64,000 nucleotides of DNA from Nageia nagi. Lineage: Eukaryota; Pinophyta. The position numbers were made by a program, and so were the translations under genes. The first letter of the stretch is position 1. Each line of letters opens with the position of its first letter. This document shows, piece by piece, positions 22,237 through 32,823 of this stretch. Under the pieces are notes generated by a model. The model searched no databases and had not been told where the DNA came from. It was given only the letters and a program-made list of their open reading frames with translations. The DNA lies in assembly GCA_050084985.1 (NCBI GenBank), contig JBITNC010000001.1, forward strand, positions 141,360,001-141,424,000. The letters run 5' to 3'.

Positions 22237-22739
22237 ATTTTTTTTTATCAAAGGTAAATTTATATAATAGTGGTTTTTTATACAAGGCCCAAACACTTGT
22301 ATTACAAAATCTTAAAAAAATACATTGTTTAGTTAATGTGTTTCAATACTATCCTACACTTAATTTCCACACTCAAAAGGAGTATACATACATCTATGGT
22401 AACCAACAAAGAAAGTATAGATCAACATGATATTCTTTTGTAACAACCATAGATTCTACTATAGTTATTGGCCAGATATAGGATTATCTCTCAAAAAGAG
22501 TAGAGAAATTATTTTTACATTTGAGGGTCCTTAGTATCTATATGATACACCTTCTTGGACATCAATAGCTTCATTCAATGCATCAATATTTTTATCCAAA
22601 TTATTCTTATTAATGGATAAATTGCATGAGTTTGATTCAATAATGGGAATTTTTCTTCTTGAAACTTGTTGTTCTAGCAAGGTATTATTTCCTTCAATAA
22701 TGAGATCATTGTACAAAAACCTTTGGGAGGGTAAGCCTC

Positions 22740-23480
22740 CTTAGTGATAGTTTCCACTAGGTAGCCCTAATTGGGAATAGAGGCTAAAAGCCTTTTAAAC
22801 CTATTATTATCATCCAACTGGTTTTCTACCATTGCTATTGGAATTGATCTCCATTGCTTTCCTTCATTTGCCTTGCTCTTTGGTTTTGAGTTATTGGATT
22901 TGTTTGAAGGGTAGTTTGCCTTCTTGTGGAATTGCATATAACATCCAAAGCATCACAGAGAGATATTCTCATATTCTACCTTCTTAACCCATTCTCCATA
23001 CCTTGAAGATAGGGTAACAAATTGGGGTCATGAATTTGATGTATGCATTCAAAATACCATTCTTATTTTGCTCATTTTTTAGTATTATTCATATTATACT
23101 TTATTTATTCATCAATAAACTATAATTTTATAATAATATTACCTATTTTACAAAAAACTTTATCTCCCCATAGCTTCGTATGGAGGGCATATAGGTTTAG
23201 CCAGACATGATAACCTTTCTCTACTTTTGTAGAGGGATTGAAGCCTCTTTTCCATGGGAAAATAAAGATGCCTCTCTGACCATAGAATTGGCATTCTCTC
23301 TCTTCTAGCATAGCCTCTTTATCCTTATGATATTCAAGAATAATAAGTAAGAAGCTATTAGGGAGCAAAATTATGGAGACATATCTTAATCAATGCTCAG
23401 TAATAAACTCATATAAGGATTGGAGGATTGGGTAATTACCCATATCCTGCAAATGATTACACATGGAATAAGTTTTTTGA
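22740..23480 (-). pseudogene. L1-type LINE ORF1 (DUF4283 + CCHC), degenerate
   Basis: The minus-strand frame 23368-23120 reads LEYHKDKEAMLEERECQFYG, then GIFIFPWKRGFNPSTK, HVWLNLYALHTKLW and IGNIIIKL. This is the DUF4283 pattern of plant L1 ORF1 (filling-in ...FLxPWxPxFDP...PVWVRLxxLPLxxW...IG). Near 22955-22914 it reads CFGCYMQFHKKANY, a C-x2-C-x4-H-x4-C knuckle with the last Cys changed to Tyr. A TGA directly precedes the knuckle, probably from CGA. ORF1 proteins bind the element's RNA. Confidence 0.8.
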
Positions 23481-24014
23481 TATCCATTTCAAGGTCATCA
23501 TCACTAATTTCAATAATGAGGGATGTTGTAGAGATTGTTAGATGCCATTCAACCTACTGGCCATGGCTTATGTCTACCCAAGCCACCCCTTGTATTCCTT
23601 TTGTTACAAACTACAATCTCTCATCACATTGAAAGATTGATCTTATATTACTAAATGGAGACCATTGTTGCACTATATTTCTCTTAGATTGATCTTTAGC
23701 ATTCACTTTGCTATAGGCCTTAGATCTTCTAGGAGACTAGTTACATCTCATATTACCTTCTCTATCTTTAGATTTTGCTTCCTCTTCCCTTCTATTACTC
23801 TCCTAGCTATGCTTGTAATTGTGGTCCATTCTACTCTTCTTGGTCAAAAGTTACGGGACATAAACTTCCAAGGATTCTATATTCATATGCATATAATGGG
23901 GAGTCTTATAACCTACTATGTAGGAAACACTAGTCAACCTCTACCAACACCTTAGTTTTTACCTCTTCCTTTATTACCCCTCCATATGGGTATATTTTCC
24001 TCTGTTGGCTTGTA

Positions 24015-24069
24015 GGATTGGAACTTTTGACCTCCCAAATGGAGAATAAGAGACCTTAGCACTATACCA
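24015..24069 (-). promoter_or_regulatory. tRNA-like Pol III A and B boxes (SINE-type head)
   Basis: On the minus strand, TGGTATAGTGC (24069-24059) fits the A box and AGTTCCAATCC (24025-24015) fits the B box, GGTTCRANTCC, with 33 bases between. The surrounding text resembles the 5' heads of plant tRNA-derived SINEs. It starts 14 bases after the insertion's 5' edge. Confidence 0.6.
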
Positions 24070-24083
24070 ATGCCTCACAATAT

Positions 24084-24147
24084 ATTATTAATTGAATAAA
24101 TCAAGTATATTAAATAATCCTAATACATTATTATATCAGTTAAAACA
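24084..24147 (+). repeat. 3' LTR of Gypsy B, last part
   Basis: Aligns with 13092-13155 (TATTAAATAA-CCTAATA and the final TTAAAACA). It is followed by the duplication CTTGA at 24148-24152. Confidence 0.9.
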
Positions 24148-24152
24148 CTTGA

Positions 24153-26340
24153 CAATTACATCTACTAAAAATTCTAGAGGCCTTTTTAGAAATTCTACTT
24201 TATGCATATTTTGTAGTCATTATAATCCTTGAAAATATTTTGAATCATGCATCTTATCAAATAATTCTCAACCCTTTTTTATTCTTTCATAATTTACATA
24301 CATGTTTATCAGGGATTTCACAACCACAACATTTAATGAACACCCCTTTTCAACTACTTCTTTATGGATTTCCATACCTTATTCCCTAAGATACCATGGT
24401 GATACATGCTAAAAGAATGCTAAAAAAGTTATAAATATTGGGTTTAAGCTTGACAATTCCATTTGTTGAAAAGTATTCAAGGATTTTTTAAAAAATCCAT
24501 TTTGTGGATAAAATGAGATCATTACCATTAATAAAATTATGTTTGCATTATGTGAAATAATTCTCAACCCTATTGTATTCTTCCACATTTTACCTACAAG
24601 TTTATCAAGGCATTCAAAATCATAATATTGAATGAGAATCTTTTTTCAACTACTCTTTGATGGATATTTATAAATTCATCTCAAGCTCCTATGGTGGTAC
24701 ATGGTGGAAGAATGTTGATAAAGGTTACAAAAGTTGGTTTTATGTCTAACAATTACATTTGCTAAAAAGTTTGTAGGGAATTTTTAAAAATCTATTTTAT
24801 GTATATCGTACGATCATTGTAACCCATGAAATCATGTTTGCATAATGCATGTTATAAAATAATTCTTGGCCCTATATATCATTCCATATTTTGTATACAT
24901 GTTTATTAAAGAATTCAAAATTAGAATAATATTTAATGAAAACTCTTTTATAACTTCTTTTCGATGGATGTCCATACATTATTCTTAATATCCCATGGTG
25001 GCACATGTTTGAATAATTTTGATAAAGTTTACAAAGTTTTGTTTTATACCTCACAATTATATGTGATGAAACATCTACAAGTCCTATTTAGAAAATCTAG
25101 TTTATGCATATCTTATGGTCATTATAGTCTAGGAAAATGTATTTTTATCATGCATCTTATCAAGGAATTCCTAGCCCTTATGTGTTCTTCTATATTTTGT
25201 ATACATGTTTATCAAGGCATTCACAATCATAACATTCAATGAAAACTATTTTAAACTAATCTTTGATGGAGATACATACCTTTTTCACTAGCTCTCATGG
25301 TGATACATGCTAGAAGAACATTAAAAAAGGTTATAGAGTTTGGTTTTATACCTAACAATTGCATCTACTAAAAATTATGTAAAGTATTTTTAGAAAATCC
25401 ATTTTATGTATATATTACACTTAGTGTAGTTGATGAAACTATATTTGTATCATGCATTTTATCAAATAATTTCAACCCTTATGTATCCTTTTATATTTTA
25501 CATACATGTGTATCAGGGCATTCACAACCTCAACATTCATTCAAAATTCTTTTTGAAATATACTTTGATGGATTTCTATAACTTCTTTTTGAGATACCAT
25601 AGTGGCATATACTAGAAGAATATTAGAAAAGATTACAAGGTTTGTATGTCCTTTACTAAAATGTTTGTATTTCCTTTTTAGATATACATTTTTTTACATA
25701 TCCTACAATCATTATAGTCCATAAAATAATGTTTGCATCATGCATCTTGTTAAAAAATTCTTAAAACTTATGTATTCTTAAACATTTTGCATACATATCT
25801 ATTAGGACATTCACAACTATAACATTAAACAAAAATTCATTTTAAGTACTCTTTTATGGATGTCCATACCTTCTTATTGAGCTCCCATTGTGGCACATTT
25901 TTGAAAAGATTATAGAGTTTTATTATACTCCTAACAATTGTATCTAATAAAAAGTCTATAGGGCCTTTTCAAATAATCTATTTTATGCATATCCTACTAT
26001 TATTGCATTCCATGAAAGTGTGTTTGCATCATGTATCTTGTCAAAAACTTCCTGACCATTTTGTATTCTTCCGTATTTTGTATACATGTCTATTAAGGCA
26101 ATCACAATCAAAGTATTTGAAAAAAACACATTTTTAACTACTATTCATTGGATGTCCATACATTCTTGTTAAGCTCCCATGATGGCACATGCTAGAATAA
26201 TATTGGGAAAGGTTATAGAGTTTGGTTTTATTCTTGAAAATATTAATTTTTTAAAACTTTATAAGGTATTTTTAGAAATCCATTTTATCCATATCCTATG
26301 ATAATTATAGTCCATTAAGTTCAAAATTTCCTCAACATAG
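24153..26340 (-). pseudogene. PLS-type PPR gene, main part (seven repeat units)
   Basis: Seven decayed units continue the PPR pseudogene of 11940-12417. The IH-motif anchors lie at 24366, 24662, 24966, 25268, 25570, 25858 and 26150, spaced 288-304 bp. Across the Gypsy insertion the spacing from 12322 to 24366, less the element and one duplication, is 309 bp, so the array was continuous. The best kept unit (about 26130-25985) reads ALIDMYTKYGRI, GQEVFDKIHDANT and LSWNAIIVGYA, canonical PLS-PPR text. Every unit has stops or indels. No start, organelle targeting peptide or C-terminal E/DYW domain could be found. Confidence 0.85.
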
Positions 26341-26369
26341 TCTTCGCAACTAATAAGATAAACAATGCA

Positions 26370-26490
26370 TACATAATTATTACAAAATGTGGAATAATAG
26401 ATAATTCATTCGAAGCATATAATTACAAAATGTAGAATAATAGAGAAGTCAATCCAAACATATAATTATGAAATGTGGAATAATCGATAT
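26370..26490. repeat. Short tandem repeat, about three units
   Basis: Three ~43-bp units share ATAATTA..AAATGTRGAATAAT. They lie in a gene-free stretch (26341-26899) between the PPR pseudogene and the next LTR element. A purine/pyrimidine run (CCCCCTTTG) at about 26812 is the only other landmark. Confidence 0.65.
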
Positions 26491-26899
26491 GCTTGTGATA
26501 ACAATATCCCAATGTTAATAAGTGGTATTGATAAACATCAAAACTTTGAAGTGGTACTAGCCATTGAGATTGAAATCTTGATGCCTTTCTATGTAATCAT
26601 ACTTACCTTTAAATATTCAAGAGAACCTCCACATAGAAGCTAGTTTTGATGTTGGGGTACCTTACACAAATAAAGATGATGTTACATGAGAAGTGTCTTA
26701 AGTGGGCTAATATAACACACATGATATAATATGATGTTAACATAATGAAACACATAATAAGAAAACCTAGGGTGGAACAAAATTAAATGTCAACAAATGG
26801 CCCCCTTTGAATATATAATGAAATAAAATGAGATTGAAATGTAATTATATGTTTTACAAAGGAAGTAGAAAAATGTAGAGGAAGAAAAATATTATACTT

Positions 26900-29353
26900 T
26901 ATTAGTCATACAATGGCATTGGGAGGTAAGGTAAATCAGTGATTTAAAAATTTTTCATCTTAAATGCCAAAAATAAAGCTATCTATGCAAATCAAGAGAT
27001 CCATCCATAAAACAAATCACACATAACATAATAATTCATAGTGGAAACCCAATATGGGTAAAAACCATTCTACAAAAGGACTGTTTGGACTCCAATCCAA
27101 ATCTAGCCTCAAAAAGGGTACAATGTTCCACAACACCCACTGCAAGGAATAACACCATCTACCCTATTATTCTATAGCACCAACTATAAGGAGCATTGAC
27201 CCCTACAAATTTTGCAACACCAAATATAAGGAGCACTAACCCCTAGTTTACTAGCACCCACTAGAAGGAGACACAAATCCCATATGCCAAGCACCCATTT
27301 AATCTTCATAATAATGAAAAAAATGACATATCAGAATGCCTTAATTATTATATAACTCTAAATAGTTCAAGCTCATTGAATATCATTTGTTACCTCTCTC
27401 TTCCTACTCTTCTATCTCTCTAATCTTCTCAATGCTACCCCAAACTCTCCTTTTCTACTCTTCCTAAATATTCTCTTTTACATACTTTTTTTCCAATATT
27501 TTCTCTCACCATATACATAAACACTCTATGTTGTTGCACTCTGTCTTCCACTATTCCTTTTTACTACATTCTCTTTACCTCTGTTCTTTGTTGTTGCACT
27601 TCATCTATCCTTTGTTGGTACATAATCACATTTACATGCAATACTCTCTCTTCACACTTCACATGATATGCTCTCTCAAAAACCCTCTACAATCCTTGCC
27701 ATCTCAATCTGACTATTACAATACACAAAATATATTGACCATATTTTTTGTATAATTGGTTACATGCACAAAATCTTTATTTTTCATTGGCTACCTGCAC
27801 CATCCATTTTTTGCATTTATGATAGATAGACATGTAATTATTCATCTTCACCTACTTTGTATTGAGATCTATAACTGTTCCTACATTTAAGAGGTATGGC
27901 ATTCATCTTTGCCTAATTTTCATTAAGATCTGTAACTATTCTTGCATTTATGAGGTATGATCCATCACTTTATTTAGTATAATCAAGCTGTATTAGTAGT
28001 CAACATTTTATTAAATTCTTTGCAATCATTAATTTCTCCTATTTGGAGTTTCAATGCAAAACACTATAAGGGTGAAGGAATATGTATCCATTCAAACTTG
28101 AGATTGAACTAATGTTGCACATGAAAATGAGCTACAATTGACATATTAGTAGAGTCTAGAGGGTCATACACCCTTAACTAAGTGGACCTAAGTGTTCACC
28201 TCTTATAGTCTTTATTTTTCCTTAGTGGGTCTTATTACACCTTAATAGATATTGTTGAAACTTGATATACTTGTGGAACCTATCACCCATTGATTTATTC
28301 TAAAAAATATGACATCATCACTCAAAACTAGTGGGGTTTGTTGAATATAGAGTTATGAACATATCCCATTGTGAATCCCTATCAACACCACTCATTGAAT
28401 AAGCCATATGGAGCCCATTGATGAAGCTATCTAACACTTATTGATGAAGCTATCTAATTCCCACTGATGAAGTTGTTTAAAACCTTTGATTTATACTGAA
28501 AAGTATGATGTCACCATTGAATTTTCACTAGCCCTACTTCACTTGACTCTTTTGATAACTCCTATTGCATGACTTAATCTCAACTGACAACTATATACAA
28601 TAGGGCCCAAAAATAACCCTTGAACTATAAAAATTGAAAAATAAGTAACTAGACTTGAAATAAGGCTCAAAAAGAACTTAGATGAATACATAAACACTAT
28701 ATAATATTTCATGGGAATGACTTATAAATTTCACTTGATAATGACTCAGAAAAATCCCAAAAATATTAGCTAGTTTAGAAAATTGACACTCTTCAACCTA
28801 TGTCTTACACATATGTCCCAGACATGACTCATATGACTTAGTACAAATAACTCCTACCTAATAACAAAATGATGATTGATTCTGACCTAATATTAAGACC
28901 CAAACTAACTTATATACTATAATACCCAAAAATAAGACTTGAACTATAAGAGACATAGACATGGGTCACGTGAGTCTCAATAGGGTCTAGAATGACTACT
29001 CTAAAATTTATAATACTTGGCATTAATACCCAAACTATAAGAGACACAAACATGGGTAGCCTAACTTTCAATAGGCCCTAGACTAACTAATCAATATATT
29101 CATGCTTCTTTGATACTCAAAGAGATTAAGTCTAAATCTCTAGCTGATCTTCATGCTTCTGCTATGCTTTGTAAAAATAATGATCTTCATGCTTCTTACT
29201 ATGCCATGCAACTATGTTGTCACTAATATAGAATTCTCTTCCACTTATACTCTTCCTTTCTCTAACTGCACTTCACCATTGAAAATCTTATACACCTTTT
29301 TCATTGTGACTTATGTATGTTATTGAAAATAATGAAAACATCATATATTAAGA
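26900..29353 (-). repeat. 3' LTR of the gag-only element (2454 bp)
   Basis: It aligns along its length with 32824-35028. Shared blocks include AAAAATAAAGCTATCTATGC near one end and GTGACTTAT-TA-TTATTGAAAATAATG near the other. It has about 126 bp near 27540-27665 that the other LTR lacks. The end bases are changed (TA...GA in place of TG...CA on the plus strand). Confidence 0.9.
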
Positions 29354-29363
29354 ATCTCCCCCT
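29354..29363 (-). other. Polypurine tract of the gag-only element
   Basis: The minus strand reads AGGGGGAGAT directly before the 3' LTR. Confidence 0.75.
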
Positions 29364-31180
29364 TTAGCATTGTTTTCAAAACTTAGATAGTATTAAACTA
29401 TGTAGTCTCTCTCCTCGTTTTTGTCAAAATTGATAAAGGTGTAGGATTATGCAATACTTAGAATTTAGGAACACTTGAACTACAATTGTAACACAAAGAT
29501 AGAGAGTTCTATCTCTTTAATCTTATAAAAAAAATATGTATATCAGTAGATCACCATAATAACTTCTTCATTCTTCATAAATGGTTGAATACAAAAATGT
29601 TCTTTTGCTCAACATTCTCCCCTTTGTTAACAAGGACATAGGTTTTCCTTCTAGCTCTTCTTGGACTCAAATTCTATTTTGTAATAGCTCCCCTTGACTC
29701 TATACACACCATTCTCAAGTAGTTAATTTAGCAAAATATTCAATATAAATAGGATCATAGAATTTACAAGATTTCACTCCCCTGATAATGTGCATCCAAA
29801 TAGCTCTACATCATGATTTTGTTATTACAACATTTTCTTTCCTCATACACTTGAACATTTGACTTTACTATCAAGTAATGTCTCATGATATCTCTATAGC
29901 ATAACATGTCAACCTCAATCATTTCAGTAGTAAAAAATGAAACTCATGTCCATAACATCAAAAAAAATGATACATAATAATGATAACATTGATATTCAAT
30001 AGCTATATTTCAATCTAACCATATAATTACAATATCATATTAGACCCTCCAATAGTCTTCCAATGGGTAGCCATTTTACTTCCTCTTAAAGCACCATTTT
30101 TTAACAATGTAATTGAGAGATATGCATGGAAAAACCTATCATAACTAGAGTGAACATCCAATATTGGAATTTTTAGGATGAAATCATCATTCATATTCCA
30201 TTAAATTATTAATAAGTAATAACATGGGAATTATAACACCATATCACATCTCTTTTTTAGCAATAATATTAAGTGACAATTTGCAACCTTGTTTAGTAAT
30301 TAACATTGAAAACTTATCTTCATTCCCAACTAGAAAGCATCCTTCTTTGATACAATTACACTACATTTCATCCTCAAATAACAATCAAGAAACAAGTACA
30401 TAGGAGCATTTAATTAGCAAGTGTTTAATCCCCTTGAAAATATGCTTCCATTGATGATCTAATCTTGAATGGTGTAAATGCTTCAAATATTTTGTGTCTA
30501 ATATTAAGGGCCCCTTTTACTGTATCATCTCCACTTCCTTGTAACTGATAAATGAGACTCTTAGCACAATATGTCACTCCTCATTACTATTGTACTATCT
30601 CTTTGCAAAACTCACTTCATATTCATATCACAACACCAATCAATAATAAAAATATTCAAAAATAATATGCTTCAACTATAGCAATACCCAATTAAAAATT
30701 ACTACCTAATAGTATCAAATGACAATATGATGCATAACATTTATTCTAGTCATTTTGCTATTGCTTCCCATTACTACTTTCACACTATCCTTAGGCAATT
30801 TTTAATTAAACATTTGTTAAAACAAGATCATTGAGATGTACCTTGGAAGTGCTCTCCCTAAGGATGTGCCACCTAGACCTATTTAAGGATTTGGTGGTAT
30901 AGTCTCCTTCTTTTATCCATGGAGACATACTATCTTTTCTCCTTTCTTCAACCAAACCTCTTTGTGCTTAGTATTGGATTTCTTATTTTTGTTTTGAGGC
31001 TTATTTTGCTACATTATGGAAAGACTATAGTTATTTCTTTCTTATCTAGGAGCACTAATAAATCCATTACTATTATTTTTGGTGAAGTACCTATTATTGT
31101 TAGGATGGTGAAACCTTGCATTATACTTTGTCAAGGGGATGAATGCTTGTTGATGTCTATAGTTTGTTGTTTTGGTATTT
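29364..31180 (-). other. Non-coding 3' interior of the gag-only element
   Basis: About 1.8 kb downstream of gag holds no protein motif I can recognise on either strand. A few short frames, such as 30919-31182 on the plus strand, are shadows of the gag tail. Confidence 0.6.
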
Positions 31181-31189
31181 AACCTACAA

Positions 31190-32758
31190 TTTGTAATCTT
31201 ATGCCAAAATTTATTACACTTATATCAGTGGCCAAGGAAAGTGTTTTCATAAATAGGATATGATTCATTAGGCCTATTTTGTTGCTAAAAATAATGGCCT
31301 ATTGGTCTTCCTTACAGTTTACTTACCTGATTCCTAGAAGCCTTATAATTTACTTTACATCTAGAAGCCTTGTGATCATATTGATTACAGTTATAATAGT
31401 ATCCATAAAAACTATTATCATAAACATAATAAGAGAATTGTAACCTCTTTTGTTGGGGCTGATTAGCTAAATTTTTTTTTTGCAATTATGTCTAGCTTCC
31501 TTATTGGTGTTGATGAGATGTAGTTCTTCTTTGATTATTCTTATGATTACTTCTTCTTTGATGTAGTGTTGGTTTCCTTTCTTGATTCGGTCTTTGATTC
31601 TTCCATTGAATGTTTACACACTTGTGTTCAGACTTATTTTGTATAAATTTAGAGGTTGAGGGTTATTCATTTTCATAACCAAGACCATATATATCATTTG
31701 GATCTATTTGGTGCTTCATCATATCATCCAATATTTATGAAATATTTTTAAACTTTGAGTATATATTCATTTTTTTATTTTTTTCTTCAAGGTTCACTTT
31801 TAGTAGGATAACTTGCTCTTCTAATTTACAACAAGCTTCATCTCTTTTGTTGATTTGAGACTTGAGAACTTTTTCAACTCTTTTTTATTCTTCCACTTAT
31901 GTCTTCAAATCAATAATTCTCTTATTGATTATCTTATTACATTTGTGGCATGTAACACACTTGACATTACTTGGTAGTCTAAGAATTTCTTCAATACTTT
32001 TAGCCTCTTCAACTTACACTTTCAACTTTCCAACAATTGCATTTTCCCTTTTAATATTCCTTTACAAACATAGAATTTCTTCTTCATCCTTGATACAAGC
32101 TTTCGACTTTTTATCAACTTATAATTTTAGCATTTCTTTTATTATATTAGCTTTTGTAATATGTAGGAATAAATTCTTCATACTTTTATTAGATTCCTCT
32201 ATGATTTTTCTCAGAGAAATGTACTCCTCTTTTATTTTATAGTAGTCAACATCCTCTTTGCTTGTGTTAGTATTTAGATGTGAATCTACTTGAAGAGTTT
32301 CTTTAGCTAATTTATCCTTTAATAACACAACTTCATCTTCTAATTTAAAGATGACATCATTTATTTTTCTAATTTTTGATCCAAGTGAGTTAATGAGCAT
32401 GTGTGAATTGAACTTATTTATTTACAATTCTTCAATTTTCTCATAGTCCTTCATTTCTTGCAATTTTAACTCTTCAATTTTTATGATCAATTTTTTTTTT
32501 TATTTCATTATCTAGATCCTCTAAGACACTTATCAGCTTTCCTACATAATTAATAATAGCTTCTCCATCTTCAACTTCATACTTTGTATCACAAGCTTCA
32601 GATAACAAAGTTTCTCCTTCTGCCATTATATCAATTATCACAATTTCAAGTTTTTCTTCTATTATTTTTATAGTCATTGGTAATGTCACATCTTTTGACT
32701 TGTTCAAATTCACTTAAGTAGAATTTGAGGACTTGTTTGATACTTTTGTTTTTTCCAT
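31190..32758 (-). pseudogene. Gag of the long-LTR element (two zinc knuckles), degenerate
   Basis: Gag starts at the ATG 32758-32756 (MEKTKVSNKSSNST, then a stop). It includes the acidic coiled-coil-like stretches AIINYVGKLISVLEDLDNEI (32713-32474) and KLEDEVVLLKDKLAKE (32400-32119), which resemble the helical C-terminal half of plant Copia gags. Two knuckles follow: YYNCNQYDHKASRC at about 31404-31355 (first Cys changed to Tyr) and YKCNKFWHKITNC at about 31232-31190. The gag N-terminal UBN2 half is not evident. Stops occur throughout. Confidence 0.72.
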
Positions 32759-32810
32759 TATGTACTAATCCAAGATCTACCTTAGTTGATTAAGATAGAA
32801 TAGGAATTGA

Positions 32811-32821
32811 TTCTAATACCA
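32811..32821 (-). other. Primer-binding site of the gag-only element
   Basis: The minus strand reads TGGTATTAGAA two bases inside the 5' LTR, a degraded initiator tRNA-Met site. Confidence 0.75.
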
Positions 32822-32823
32822 AT

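Larger units (their letters stand above)
22237..24083 (-). mobile_element. tRNA-headed LINE ORF1 retroposon in the Gypsy B 3' LTR
   Basis: An 1847-bp insertion is flanked by an 18-bp direct repeat with one mismatch (22219-22236 and 24084-24101), a LINE-type target duplication. On the minus strand it starts with a tRNA-like Pol III promoter, holds a decayed L1-type ORF1 (DUF4283 domain and zinc knuckle), and ends in an A-run (T9 at 22238-22246). No endonuclease or RT gene is present. It could be an internally deleted L1, a half-LINE comparable in layout to mammalian HAL1, or a chimera of a SINE head and an L1 body. Confidence 0.78.
12418..24147 (+). mobile_element. Gag-only Ty3/Gypsy element B with nested insertions
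   Basis: Both LTRs are present (12418-13155; 21535-24147, the second split by an insertion). A perfect 5-bp duplication CTTGA lies outside them (12413-12417 and 24148-24152). Removing the Copia insertion leaves about 3.07 kb of interior (13156-15875 and 21184-21534). This holds a gag gene with a zinc knuckle but no sign of protease, RT or integrase. It would have needed enzymes from another element, like the TR-GAG type of non-autonomous LTR retrotransposon. The target was a PPR pseudogene on the other strand. Confidence 0.9.

Noticed and set aside
24005-24083. A true tRNA gene
   Set aside because: A and B boxes fit, but no complete cloverleaf or acceptor pairing could be drawn. It sits at the 5' edge of a retroposon, so a SINE-like promoter is the better reading.
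31862-32242. 126-codon plus-strand frame with hydrophobic runs
   Set aside because: It is antisense to the coiled-coil part of the gag of the long-LTR element.
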